Positions 10,899 to 19,573 of a stretch of DNA of 64,000 nt are shown piece after piece. The notes beneath the pieces were generated by a model. The model did not search any database. It was not told where the DNA came from and saw only the letters and a list, made by a program, of their open reading frames with translations. Where the stretch lies: contig JACKEB010000011.1 of NCBI GenBank assembly GCA_020633205.1, forward strand, positions 620,001 to 684,000, written 5' to 3'. The first letter of the stretch is position 1; each line of letters starts with the position of its first letter. The position numbers and the translations under genes were made by a program. Origin of the DNA: Polyangiaceae bacterium (GTDB lineage: Bacteria; Myxococcota_A; Polyangia; Polyangiales; Polyangiaceae).

Positions 10899-11138
10899 GT
10901 GAGGATCGCAAACGCCTATTCTTCGGCTCTGGCTGGTGCCAATCGTGCCCAAAACCGCGTCATCGAAGCGGGGTCACGCCTCGCTCAGGGTGGCGTCGAA
11001 GGCGCTGTCGGCGGGCCAGCGGATGTGGCTGGCGATGTCGTGGAGCTGTCCCAGGGCGCGATTGAGCTGGCGGCGAACGTCGCCGTGGTCAAGGCGCTGG
11101 ACGAGTCTCAGGCGGAGCTCTTGAAGGCGCTGCCTTGA
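10899..11138 (+). CDS. Small protein resembling flagellar rod/hook N- and C-terminal motifs
   Basis: 79 residues from a GTG at 10899; the open frame continues upstream over the divergent STAS-like gene, so this start is chosen by content. The N-terminal ANAYSSALAGANRAQNRV resembles the helix that opens flagellar rod and hook proteins, and DVVELSQGAIELAANVAVVK resembles the C-terminal D0 helix motif, with the whole filament body missing. Similar short proteins are sometimes annotated as flagellar basal body rod C-terminal domain proteins. No flagellar genes surround it. It could be a repurposed helical-hairpin protein; confidence in function is low. Confidence 0.5.
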   Translation: MRIANAYSSALAGANRAQNRVIEAGSRLAQGGVEGAVGGPADVAGDVVELSQGAIELAANVAVVKALDESQAELLKALP

Positions 11139-11160
11139 TTCTACCTTGAATCCGTGGGGA

Positions 11161-12429
11161 TCACTTCGGAGGCGCGACTTCCGTCTTGCAGCCGAGCTGG
11201 ATGTCGACCTTGGCGTTCGCGTCGTCGCGGACGCGGTCGCAGAGAGCGCCGCAGAGGATGATCTTGGTCTGATCGGCGTTCCACTGCCAGCCATCGACGC
11301 ACGGGTTGTTTGGATCCTGGAGCACTTGCTCGGGAGTGCCGGTGCCGTTGGGGGTGTAGGTGACGTTGACCTTCGTCGGGTCGAGTTCTTCGCCCTGGGG
11401 CGGTACAGGCGTGTACTCGCAGCTCAGGCGGTCCACGATGCCATTGGCGATGTCGTTGAAGATCGCTGACCAGTCGTTGTCGCAGATGCTTGCGGTGATG
11501 CCGCCGGTCGCGTCGGACAGCGCCTTGTACTGCTTGCCTGGGCTGGCAGCGGCGTTGCCTGTCATCGTGTTGGGGTCGTAGTCCGGGCTGACGCAAGTCT
11601 CGTCGCTGGCGTTCGGATCGTAACCGATGATCGAGTGCCAGATGTACTTGCGGTCGCCCTGGGTGCCGAAGTAGCCCGGGGCCGGTGTTCCGGGAGGATC
11701 CGACTGATCGGTCAGCCAGTAGTCGAAATCTTGAGCCGCGGTAGCGATGATGGGCTCGTCGTCCGTGACCTCGACGAAGACCTTCGTGGAGTTGAAGCGC
11801 AGGTGGTTGTACCAGGGCGTGGCGCCAGCACAGAAGAGCGGGTTGGCGATGCCCGTGTAGTTGTTGCGGAGCAAATTGAAGGAGTTCGTGCTGCCGACTT
11901 CGCAGTTGGTGGTGAAGAAGCGGGGCGCGTTGTCCCCGCAGCTGGCGCCACCAAGGGGCGGGTCGACGCACACGGAGAGATCTCCAGTGCCGCGCTTGGT
12001 GAACATGACGACGCGCCAGTCGATGGGGGACGCTTGAATCGTGGGCACGAAGCTCCCGTTCACATTGCTTCGGATCTTGTCGATCTCGTCGCCCATGGAG
12101 CACGAGTTGTCGATCACCCAGACGATGTCGACGGCGCTCAACGCTTGGGCCGTGGTCGTGCTGCAGGCGGCGTCTTCGTCGAGGCCGCCAGTGCCACCGC
12201 TGCCGCCGCCGTCGATGAAGCTGCTGCCGCCGTCCCCGCCAGTGCCACCAAAGCTCGTATTGCCCGAGCCCCCGCTGGCGGCGCTCCCACCGCTGGCGGC
12301 GCTCCCACCGCTGGCTCCGTTGCCTCCAGTGACCTTGCTCGGGTCGTTACCCGAAGCAGAACAGGCGGCGGCGAGTGCGATCCCGATCAGAGCGGAAAGG
12401 CTGGAGAGAGTCAGTTCCTTCAAGCGCAT
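11161..12429 (-). CDS. VWA-like lipoprotein with Gly/Ser/Ala linker
   Basis: 422 residues from ATG 12429 with GGAGG five bases upstream. A lipoprotein signal ends in LAAAC, then a roughly 50-residue Gly/Ser/Ala linker, then a VWA-like domain starting DIVWVIDNSCSMGDEIDKI, with the D-x-S-x-S metal motif containing a Cys. Several further Cys residues suggest disulfides and an extracytoplasmic location. Related lipoproteins are common in myxobacterial genomes, mostly without known function. It stands alone, separated by about 360 bases from merR. Confidence 0.85.
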   Translation of the reverse strand: MRLKELTLSSLSALIGIALAAACSASGNDPSKVTGGNGASGGSAASGGSAASGGSGNTSFGGTGGDGGSSFIDGGGSGGTGGLDEDAACSTTTAQALSAVDIVWVIDNSCSMGDEIDKIRSNVNGSFVPTIQASPIDWRVVMFTKRGTGDLSVCVDPPLGGASCGDNAPRFFTTNCEVGSTNSFNLLRNNYTGIANPLFCAGATPWYNHLRFNSTKVFVEVTDDEPIIATAAQDFDYWLTDQSDPPGTPAPGYFGTQGDRKYIWHSIIGYDPNASDETCVSPDYDPNTMTGNAAASPGKQYKALSDATGGITASICDNDWSAIFNDIANGIVDRLSCEYTPVPPQGEELDPTKVNVTYTPNGTGTPEQVLQDPNNPCVDGWQWNADQTKIILCGALCDRVRDDANAKVDIQLGCKTEVAPPK

Positions 12430-12789
12430 GGCGACCTCCAAGCAAGCACCGCAGCTTGCAGTGCGGTGGCTCAGTCAAAGCAGCAGCGACGACCAACTGC
12501 TTGGAGGAGTGTAAGTTACTTCAAGCCTAAACAGAACTACCGAGCCAGACGCCTCGGTTGGTTTCTTCCGCCCTGTGACTGCAGTTGTCCGCCGAACCTA
12601 GAAAGCGAACTGCACAAGCAGCGGAAAAGACTGGAGTCGCGTTCAGTTCTGGAGGCCACTCCCCGGGTCTTGCCTGGCGCTCCCCGGCGGTGCTTGGGGT
12701 GCCTTGCGGAGCGGTGCCGCCTCCCCCCCAACAGAAAGACGAGCGGTGCGTGTAATTACCGTGCGGTAATTGTATTGCGCGGCGTCCTC
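12430..12789. other. Intergenic region upstream of the VWA lipoprotein
   Basis: About 360 bases, no supported gene. It contains the 18-base palindrome at 12754-12771 and a C-run complement of the recurring TTGGGGGG motif near 12720-12730. It must hold the promoter of the lipoprotein at 12429. Confidence 0.5.
12754..12771. repeat. Palindrome AATTACCG-TG-CGGTAATT
   Basis: Perfect 8-base inverted repeat with a two-base centre, lying just past the 3' end of merR. A close relative (ATTACC-GTAA-GGTAAT) lies at 32288-32303. It could be a repressor operator or a small hairpin; the sequence does not decide. Confidence 0.6.
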
Positions 12790-13233
12790 TCAGCTGGAGG
12801 CGTCGGAGTGTTCCACCGGAGAAGCGTGGCAAGGCAGCTTGCCTGGCTGGCTTAGTGCTTCGATGATTGGGCAGTCGCCGTCCTCGCAGCCGCCTTCGCA
12901 GTCCTTCACCAGTTGGCGAAGCGCTTCGCGGATCCCCTCGAGCTCGGCGAGCTTGGACTCGATGGTCTCCAGCTTGGTTTCCGCGATGCGGCGCACCCGC
13001 TGACGCTGACGACCCTTGGCCGGCCGCAGGCTCATCAATTCCTCGATTTCCTCGAGGCTAAACCCCAGGCCTTGGGCGCGCTTGATGAAGCGGATGCGAT
13101 CGAGGGCCGCGGCGGTGTAGACGCGGTAGCCGTTGGGCGCCCGCTCAGGAGGTGGCAACAGGCCTCGGCGCTCGTAGTAGCGCAGAGTTTCAATGTTTAC
13201 GCCCGCTTCGCGAGCCAGTTCTCCGGTACGCAC
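12790..13233 (-). CDS. MerR family regulator, heavy-metal-responsive type
   Basis: 147 residues from a GTG at 13233. The N-terminal winged helix-turn-helix is typical (GELAREAGVNIETLRYYER), followed by the dimerisation helix and a Cys-rich tail CEGGCEDGDCP that matches the metal-binding end of MerR/CadR/ZntR-like proteins. Such regulators untwist promoters with 19-base spacers when metal binds. A promoter of exactly that type lies directly upstream and points at merR itself. No metal-transport or reductase gene is adjacent, so only autoregulation is visible. The ligand is not determinable by eye. Confidence 0.92.
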   Translation of the reverse strand: MRTGELAREAGVNIETLRYYERRGLLPPPERAPNGYRVYTAAALDRIRFIKRAQGLGFSLEEIEELMSLRPAKGRQRQRVRRIAETKLETIESKLAELEGIREALRQLVKDCEGGCEDGDCPIIEALSQPGKLPCHASPVEHSDASS

Positions 13234-13239
13234 TTGGTA

Positions 13240-13270
13240 AGCTTAGGGTGTGACCTAAGTCCAGGGTCAA
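13240..13270 (-). promoter_or_regulatory. MerR-type promoter/operator of merR
   Basis: On the minus strand, TTGACC (13265-13270) is separated by exactly 19 bases from TAAGCT (13240-13245). The dyad CTTAGG-N6-CCTAAG (13242-13259) lies in the spacer and runs into the -10 box. A 19-base spacer with a central dyad is the hallmark of MerR-controlled promoters. The -10 box ends only six bases before the GTG start, so the transcript may be leaderless. Confidence 0.8.
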
Positions 13271-13449
13271 CGGGGCGAGATCTTAAACGTGTTACGTTCA
13301 CGTCACCGGAATTCGCTGATAGCAAACTCACTCGCAGGTATGAGCGACGCTTCCTGCTCGCGAATCGTGCGCAAAATTGCAAAGTTCCGACGCGAACGTG
13401 AAGCGTACTGCGGGTTGATTCCCCACGCCTTTGCCACTAGCTCCCTGCC

Positions 13450-15378
13450 ATGACTCTGCGTCGGGGTATTGGTCTGGTCACTTCGTTGTTCACTGCTGCG
13501 CTCCTCGCCAGCGCTTGTGGCGGGCCCACGATGGAGCCGGATACGCCGCCGCCTCCGGTGTCCGCGCCCATCAACGAAAACATCATCGAAGACGGTCAAG
13601 CCACGGCTACGCCGGAAGAAGCCCGCAAGTTCGTGGAGCAGGTCGACAAGGACCTGCGGCAGCTCATGGGCAACGCCGAGCGCGTCGCCTGGGTGAAAAT
13701 GACCTACATCACCCACGACACCGAGATCTTGGAGGCCAACGCCCAAGAGCAGGTGATGGAGTACCTGTCGCGCAAGATCAAGGAGGCGCGCAAGTTCGAG
13801 GGGCTCGACTTGCCACCAGACGTCGCACGGCAGCTCTACTTGCTAAAATTCTCTGCGGAATTGCCAGCACCGGATGACGAGGCCAAGCGCAAGGAGTTCG
13901 CCGGGATCGTCACCAAGCTAGACAGCATCTACGGCAAGGGCGAGTACTGCTCCAAGAAGCTGATCGGTCACGCGCTGCCCAAGGGCAAAGACAAGAAGAA
14001 GGATGACGGCTGCCGTTCCCTGGAGGAGCTGTCGCAAATCATCGCGGAGAGCCGTGACTACGACCTCCTGCTCGAGGCGTGGAAGGGCTGGCGCACCATC
14101 AGCAAGCCGATGCGCCCCATGTATCAGCGCTTCGTCGAGCTTGGGAATGAGGGCGCGAAGGAGATCGGCTACTCCGATATGGGAGCGATCTGGAAGGGCC
14201 ACTACGACATGTCCGACAAGGACTTCGTGGCGGAAATGGATCGCCTCTACGCTCAAGTGAAGCCGCTCTACGAGCAGCTGCATTGCTACGTCCGCGCCAA
14301 GCTCTCCGAGAAGTACGGCAAAGACAAAGTCTCGCCCACGGGGGGCATTCCGGCGCACCTGCTGGGCAACATGTGGGCGCAGGAGTGGGAGGCGCTCTAC
14401 AAGGACCTCGAGCCTTACCCCGGGAAGGGCCAGCCGGATCTGACGGCTGCGATGAAGAAGCAAAAGTACGATCACATCAAGATGGTCAAGCTGGCAGAAG
14501 GCTTCTTCACCAGCCTCGGCATGAAGCCGCTACCGCAGACCTTCTGGGAACGCAGCTTGTTCCTCAAGCCTGCGGATCGCGACGTGGTTTGCCACGCCAG
14601 CGCCTGGGATGTGGGCATGAGCGGTGACTTGCGCATCAAGATGTGCATCAAGGTCGACTACGAGGATCTGGTGACGATTCATCACGAGCTCGGCCACGAC
14701 TACTACTTCATGTACTACCACGATCAGCCCGCGCTATTTCAGCAGGGAGCCAACGATGGTTTCCATGAGGGAATTGGCGACACCCTGGCGCTTGGTGTGA
14801 CGCCCGCGTACTTGAAGCAGGTTGGCCTCATCGACAAGGTTCAAGAGAGCAAGGAAGCGGACATCAATCTCTTGATGAGTCGCGCGCTCGAGGGCGTCGC
14901 CTTCTTGCCGTTCGGAAAGATGATCGACCAGTGGCGCTGGGACGTGTTCAGCGGGAAGGTGCCGCCGAGCCAGTACAACGCCTACTGGTGGAAGCTGCGC
15001 AAGGACTTCCAGGGGATCGTGCCGCCAGTGGAGCGCACCGAAGAGGACTTCGACCCCGGCGCGAAGTACCACATCCCGGGCAACACGCCCTACATCCGCT
15101 ACTACATCGCGCGCATCCTGCAGTATCAGTTCCTGCGGGCGCTGTGTCGTGAGGCGGGCTTCCAAGGACCGCTCTACCAGTGCACGTTCTACGGAAACAA
15201 AGCCGCCGGCGAGAAGATGATGGCGATGCTCAAGCTCGGGGCGAGCAAGCCCTGGCCGGAGGCCCTCGCAGCGATCAGTGGTGAGACCAAAATGGATGCC
15301 TCAGCCATCCTCGATTACTACGCGCCCCTGATGGAGTGGCTGAAAGAGAAGAACCAAGGGCAAAAGTGCGGCTGGTAG
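13450..15378 (+). CDS. M2 family peptidase (angiotensin-converting enzyme-like) lipoprotein
   Basis: 642 residues from ATG 13450. The signal ends in LASAC, a good lipobox. The zinc site is HHELGH at residues 411-416, with the downstream glutamate in HEGIGD at residue 440, the HExxH-(N23)-E arrangement of M2. The full-length ACE fold is present, including a C-terminal region ending in a conserved YYAPLMEWL segment. M2 enzymes are carboxydipeptidases removing C-terminal dipeptides. Located outside the cytoplasm, it probably serves peptide scavenging, which suits a predatory or saprophytic myxobacterium (inference). Monocistronic. Confidence 0.95.
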   Translation: MTLRRGIGLVTSLFTAALLASACGGPTMEPDTPPPPVSAPINENIIEDGQATATPEEARKFVEQVDKDLRQLMGNAERVAWVKMTYITHDTEILEANAQEQVMEYLSRKIKEARKFEGLDLPPDVARQLYLLKFSAELPAPDDEAKRKEFAGIVTKLDSIYGKGEYCSKKLIGHALPKGKDKKKDDGCRSLEELSQIIAESRDYDLLLEAWKGWRTISKPMRPMYQRFVELGNEGAKEIGYSDMGAIWKGHYDMSDKDFVAEMDRLYAQVKPLYEQLHCYVRAKLSEKYGKDKVSPTGGIPAHLLGNMWAQEWEALYKDLEPYPGKGQPDLTAAMKKQKYDHIKMVKLAEGFFTSLGMKPLPQTFWERSLFLKPADRDVVCHASAWDVGMSGDLRIKMCIKVDYEDLVTIHHELGHDYYFMYYHDQPALFQQGANDGFHEGIGDTLALGVTPAYLKQVGLIDKVQESKEADINLLMSRALEGVAFLPFGKMIDQWRWDVFSGKVPPSQYNAYWWKLRKDFQGIVPPVERTEEDFDPGAKYHIPGNTPYIRYYIARILQYQFLRALCREAGFQGPLYQCTFYGNKAAGEKMMAMLKLGASKPWPEALAAISGETKMDASAILDYYAPLMEWLKEKNQGQKCGW

Positions 15379-15489
15379 TCGACCAGTCGTCGCCCTGGGC
15401 CCTTCAGAGGCTGCTCTAGCTGGTCGTTGTGCCTACCGCTTGGTAAGTTCTTCTTCCCAGCTGCGGCCTCTGTCGCAGGCCTCACCCCG

Positions 15490-16401
15490 ATGAGTTTCGC
15501 AGACCTCCAGCACCGTCTGATGTCTGGTCGTCCACTCGTGTTGGACGCGGACACCGGCGCTTGCTTCCGCTCCCGTGGGCGTGCGCTCACGCGCGCTGGG
15601 GCGCTCGGCAAGCTGCTCCGGGAGAACCCCGACGCGATCATCGAGCACTACTTGGCGGAGGTGAATAGCCGGGTGGACGTGCTGTGCGCGCTGACCAGCG
15701 ACACCACGCCTCGAGCGTTGGCGGAGGTCGGCATGGAGCACCGCGCGGCGATGCTCACTGGGCTAAGCGTCGACCTCGCCCTCGAAGTGGCGCAGGCCGC
15801 GGAGCGTCCCGTCGGCGTAGCCGGCGTGCTTGGCTCCGACATGGTGGCTGCGATGCGCAGCGATCGCCTGGTGGCCGAGCTAGACGAGCACGCGGAGCGC
15901 TTGGCGGTTGCCGGTTGTGAGCTCTTCTTGGCGCGTGGCCTCGGCTCTCACTTCGAGCTGATGGCAGCGGTCCACGCCGGTAATGCGCGTGGGCTGCCCG
16001 TCTGGGCGGTGCTCGAAGCCAGCGTCGACGGCCAGCTGGTGACGGGAGATTCCATCGAGCAGTCGGTGACGGAGCTGCGCGGCGCCGGGGTTAGCGCGGT
16101 GCTCTTCGAGATCAGCGGCGTGGCCGCGGCGGAGCGAATTCTCGAGTCGGCACGCGAGGTTGCTCCGGCGACGCCGGAGTGCGTGTACGGCGTGCTGGTA
16201 GCTGGCGGGGTGGGCAGCGTGCGCGGCTTCCCCGACGACGACACCCGGCCTGGTGAGTGGGCGAACGGTGCCTCGCGCCTCGATGCGGCCGGGGCCCGAG
16301 TGATTGGTGGGGGAGCAGGCACAACGGAATCGCACACGGCGGCACTTGCGCATGCCCTGGGCGCTCTCCATCCTTCCATCCCAGTCCCGGCCCCAATCTA
16401 G
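15490..16401 (+). CDS. Homocysteine S-methyltransferase fold protein lacking zinc cysteines
   Basis: 303 residues from ATG 15490; a GTG at 15427 is possible. The fold is recognisable from DADTGACFRSRG at the N-terminus and the final RVIGGGAGTTESH block. In active homocysteine methyltransferases this last block is GGCCG, and an upstream NC supplies a third zinc ligand. Here the pair is replaced by G-A and the upstream position reads FEISGV, so all three zinc cysteines are missing. The enzyme may have lost methyl transfer or may use another chemistry. It lies 68 bases upstream of the glutamate-cysteine ligase gene, on the same strand. Confidence 0.75.
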   Translation: MSFADLQHRLMSGRPLVLDADTGACFRSRGRALTRAGALGKLLRENPDAIIEHYLAEVNSRVDVLCALTSDTTPRALAEVGMEHRAAMLTGLSVDLALEVAQAAERPVGVAGVLGSDMVAAMRSDRLVAELDEHAERLAVAGCELFLARGLGSHFELMAAVHAGNARGLPVWAVLEASVDGQLVTGDSIEQSVTELRGAGVSAVLFEISGVAAAERILESAREVAPATPECVYGVLVAGGVGSVRGFPDDDTRPGEWANGASRLDAAGARVIGGGAGTTESHTAALAHALGALHPSIPVPAPI

Positions 16402-16469
16402 CGCCGAGCGACCCGACCACGCGCTGTAACCAGGCGCGTCCCTTCCGAAAGAACTCGAGCGCACAACAG

Positions 16470-17846
16470 ATGGCGACAGCCGAATTGGGTGATCCGGCTC
16501 AGGCACCGATCCAGTCCTTTGACGACTTGCTGCAGATTTTCCACGAATCCCAGCAACCGGTAGAGCGCTGGCTGATCGGAGCAGAGGCGGAGAAGTTTGG
16601 GGTCGACGCACGCACCGGCGAGCCGATCAGCTACGACGGCGAACGCGGGGTGCTGCGTGTGCTGGACGCGCTGGCTACGGAGTTCGACTACACCGCTGGG
16701 CGCGAGTCTGCGGACGGTCCGATCATCAGTCTGACTCGGGGTTCCGCCTCGGTGACTCTGGAGCCGGGGGCGCAGCTCGAGCTCTCTGGCTCACCGCTCG
16801 CTGACGTTCACGCCGTGTGCGCGGAGGTGCGAGGGCACCTCTCAGAGCTTGCGCGTATCTCCGCGGATATGAATCTGGTGTGGCTCGGACTCGGCTTTCA
16901 CCCCTTCGCGCGCCAGGCGGATCTGCCTTGGGTGCCGAAGCAGCGCTACGCGATCATGCGCGAGTACTTGCCCACGCGGGGTCGCCGTGGTGTGGACATG
17001 ATGCGGCGCACCGCCACCGTGCAGGCAAACTTCGACTACTCCGACGAGCAAGATGCCATGCGGAAACTCGGGGTGAGCTTGCGCATCGGGCCCATCGTCA
17101 ACGCGCTCTTCGCCAACTCGCCGTTCTTCGAGGGCAAGCTCGCCGGTAAAGTAAGCGAGCGCGGCGCCGTTTGGCTCGAGATGGATCCGGAGCGGTCCGG
17201 CATGATCCTGGATCTCGCGAAGAAACCGCGGGCCACGTACGCCGACTATGCGGAGTGGGCGCTCGATGCTGGCATGTTCTTCTTCAAGCGGAACGGTCAG
17301 ATCGTCCCCAACACCGGTCAGACCTTCCGCAGCTTCATGCGGGACGGCTTTCAAGGGGAGCGCGCGACGCTGGGCGACTGGCAGTTCCACCTGAACACGC
17401 TGTTTCCTGACGCGCGCCTCAAGCGCACCCTCGAGGTTCGCACCTGCGACTCGCTGCCGACGCGCTTTGTCACCGGCGTGCCTGCGTTGTTCACCGGGCT
17501 CCTGTATGACGAGCAAGCGCTGGCGGAGGCAGAAGACTTGAGCTTCTCGTTCGACCTGGAAGCGCTCATGCACGCGCGGGTTGACCTGGTCACTCACGGT
17601 ATCCGTGCGGAAGTGGGCGGGCGCCCCGTCCGCGCGCTGGCAGAGCAACTCGTTGAAATCGCGCGCGGCGGGCTCTCGCGTCGGCACAAGCTGGACGACC
17701 AGGGTCGCGACGAGACAATCCACCTGCAGCCCATCTCGGAGCTCCTGGAGCGTGGCTTGATGCCCGCCGACTTGCTCACCGAAGGCCTGAGTTCGGCGAC
17801 CCCTGCGGAGCTGATGGCCGCAGTGCTCGAGCGCGGCAGGGTCTGA
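16470..17846 (+). CDS. gshA: Glutamate-cysteine ligase, plant/EgtA type (GCS2-like)
   Basis: 458 residues from ATG 16470; the open frame extends upstream into the previous gene but the domain begins here. Motifs include GAEAEKFGVD at the ATP/Glu-binding start, LEPGAQLELSGSP, GLGFHPFARQ and MRRTATVQANFDY, characteristic of the GCL type found in plants and proteobacteria. The reaction joins L-glutamate and L-cysteine using ATP, the first step of glutathione synthesis. No gshB is adjacent. The stop codon lies only two bases from the convergent lipoprotein stop, leaving no room for a simple terminator. Confidence 0.93.
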   Translation: MATAELGDPAQAPIQSFDDLLQIFHESQQPVERWLIGAEAEKFGVDARTGEPISYDGERGVLRVLDALATEFDYTAGRESADGPIISLTRGSASVTLEPGAQLELSGSPLADVHAVCAEVRGHLSELARISADMNLVWLGLGFHPFARQADLPWVPKQRYAIMREYLPTRGRRGVDMMRRTATVQANFDYSDEQDAMRKLGVSLRIGPIVNALFANSPFFEGKLAGKVSERGAVWLEMDPERSGMILDLAKKPRATYADYAEWALDAGMFFFKRNGQIVPNTGQTFRSFMRDGFQGERATLGDWQFHLNTLFPDARLKRTLEVRTCDSLPTRFVTGVPALFTGLLYDEQALAEAEDLSFSFDLEALMHARVDLVTHGIRAEVGGRPVRALAEQLVEIARGGLSRRHKLDDQGRDETIHLQPISELLERGLMPADLLTEGLSSATPAELMAAVLERGRV

Positions 17847-17848
17847 GG

Positions 17849-18715
17849 CTACTCGCAGTGCTTGCCCAGGTCGGTTAGATCGTCCGCGCCGAACGCGTCC
17901 CACTCCACGGCTGGATCGAACACATCACCCGAGTTCGTGTCGCCCTGGGTGATGGAGCACTTGCGGCGCAGCGTGTGATCTTGAGTGGTGTTTGGAGGCG
18001 TGCCCCAGTAGTTGGCTGGCGCCGTTCCCAGCTGACCGATCACGTCCATGACGTTTGCGCCGCACTTCAGCACCTGGGCGTCGTTGCCGTTGAAGCTCAT
18101 GCTGCTGGGTGATTGCTGGCAGGTCGTTGCCGAAGCCGTGGCGCTCGAGCAGAGCACATAAGTTGAGCCGGGCTGGAGCGTCGTGGCGAGGGGGAAGTCG
18201 GAGAAGAAGCTTCCGTCGCCGTACGCGGACACGTAGCAGGCGCTGAGGTCAACGGGCGCGCTGCCCGCGTTGTAGACCTCGAGCGCCGTGTAGTTGTGCC
18301 CTTCCACGTACTCGCTGAAGATCAAGCCGCCGGTTTCAGTGCCCCCGGTACCCGCGCTCCCTGCGACGCCTCCGTCGCCGGAAGCGCCGCCGTCGCCAGA
18401 CGTTCCAGCGTCCCCTGAGCTAGCCCCGGTGCCTCCGGCGCCGTTGCCACCCATCGCGCCGGTTCCACCCATTGCACCTGCGCCGCCTCTCGCGCCCGTG
18501 CCGCCCATCGCGCCAGTGCCTCCGGTCGCGCCGCTAGCGCTCGTTGCGCCGCTACCGCCGCCAGACAAACCGGCGACGTTGCCAGTTCCGGCATCGCCAC
18601 CCGCGCCGCTGCCAGCTGCGCCTTCAAAGGTCGGGTGGAAATCGTCCAGTCCGAGCAGCTTGGAACAACCGGGGAGTGCCGTTGCAGCTAGCAGTAACAG
18701 GACCCGGAGCCGCAT
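17849..18715 (-). CDS. Lamin-tail domain lipoprotein, paralog 1
   Basis: 288 residues from ATG 18715. The lipobox is ALPGC, followed by about 90 residues of Gly/Ala/Ser/Thr linker. The domain starts GLIFSEYVEGHNYTALEVYN, the ISEYxEGxxxNKALEIYN pattern of lamin-tail domains found in secreted nucleases. It contains six or more Cys residues, LRRKCSITQGD, and ends DLTDLGKHCE. The same layout is seen in two further genes upstream on this strand. Known for the family: a beta-sandwich binding domain, sometimes attached to extracellular nucleases. Here it stands alone on the cell surface or in the periplasm. Confidence 0.87.
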   Translation of the reverse strand: MRLRVLLLLAATALPGCSKLLGLDDFHPTFEGAAGSGAGGDAGTGNVAGLSGGGSGATSASGATGGTGAMGGTGARGGAGAMGGTGAMGGNGAGGTGASSGDAGTSGDGGASGDGGVAGSAGTGGTETGGLIFSEYVEGHNYTALEVYNAGSAPVDLSACYVSAYGDGSFFSDFPLATTLQPGSTYVLCSSATASATTCQQSPSSMSFNGNDAQVLKCGANVMDVIGQLGTAPANYWGTPPNTTQDHTLRRKCSITQGDTNSGDVFDPAVEWDAFGADDLTDLGKHCE

Positions 18716-18821
18716 CCGCTGTGTGTTAGCCCACTGCGCGGAGAAGACCAACCCAGCGCGGCCGCGAACCAGCGCTTTAGCGGCGAAAGCATGCTGCCCA
18801 CGCGCCTGCGTCTCCTCTTGG

Positions 18822-19409
18822 CTACTGCCTAGGGGGCGCGTACACGTTCTCCGAGGTCGGCGCCTGCCCGTGGGCGAGGCCGGTACCCAGGGGCTGATCG
18901 ACGTAGCCTTGGTTTGGCGCTTGGAGCCAGTGCGCGTAGGCGTCGTAGTGCGTGGAGTGGGTGTAGCCCGAGTGCAGGTACTGGTACCTGAGCTCCAGCA
19001 GCTGTTGTAGTTCCGCGGGGCAAGGCTTCCAGTCAGGTGCCTCGCCGACTTCAGATATCGGTAGAGAGCTGTCCCCATCGACCGTGTTGGGGGTGAGGAG
19101 CTCTTGCCTCAAAGCGTACCACGCGTGGTCGCTCAGTCGGAGACTCCAGCGCTGTGAGTCTTGGCGCCACATATGAAACTCGATCCAGACGTTGCTCTGG
19201 TTCGCCAGGCGCCAGATGCGCGCGGTGGAGAAGTCCACCTTCCACATCACGCCCTCTGCCAGTAGGTCGAAGCTCACCGAGTGAGGATGCGGGTTGACCC
19301 CGTAGTAGCTCGGCTTCTGGTTGTACGCGAAGTACACCAGCACGATCACGACCACGAGGATGATCAGCATGAGACTCGTGAGCTTGAGTGAGCGACGCTC
19401 AGCCGTCAA
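18822..19409 (-). CDS. Single-pass membrane protein of unknown function
   Basis: 195 residues from a TTG at 19409; no better start lies before the membrane helix. A strongly hydrophobic helix occupies about residues 12-28 (LMLIILVVVIVLVYFAY), followed by an extracytoplasmic domain rich in aromatic residues (VWIEFHMWRQDSQRWSLRL) and a Tyr/His-rich tail. I recognise no family. It sits between lamin-tail paralogs 1 and 2 on the same strand, 164 bases from the latter, and may be co-transcribed with them. Confidence 0.65.
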   Translation of the reverse strand: MTAERRSLKLTSLMLIILVVVIVLVYFAYNQKPSYYGVNPHPHSVSFDLLAEGVMWKVDFSTARIWRLANQSNVWIEFHMWRQDSQRWSLRLSDHAWYALRQELLTPNTVDGDSSLPISEVGEAPDWKPCPAELQQLLELRYQYLHSGYTHSTHYDAYAHWLQAPNQGYVDQPLGTGLAHGQAPTSENVYAPPRQ

Positions 19410-19480
19410 CTGCCGACAGCGAACGGCGCGCCGGAGCGCTGCGGGCGACTGGCGCGGTGAGCGTTGCCGTGCGGTCTCTG

Positions 19481-19530
19481 CTGCCGTTCCCCGCTGCCGT
19501 CCTCACTGCCGTTCCCCGCTGCCGTCCTCA
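19481..19530. repeat. 25-bp perfect tandem duplication
   Basis: Two identical adjacent 25-base copies (19481-19505 and 19506-19530), each beginning CTGCCGTTCCCCGCTG and ending CGTCCTCA, followed by a partial CTG. They lie between the lamin-tail paralog 2 stop and the TTG start at 19409, that is in the leader of the membrane-protein gene. Confidence 0.9.
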
Positions 19531-19573
19531 CTGGAGGCTGCCGTCCCTGAGGGCATCGGGCAGCCGACGCGCG

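Noticed and set aside
18294..19010. 238-residue Pro/Ala-rich plus-strand frame opposite a lipoprotein linker
   Set aside because: It is the complement of Gly/Ala-rich GGT/GGC codons; similar frames occur opposite each linker (for example 20204, 21058, 44018).
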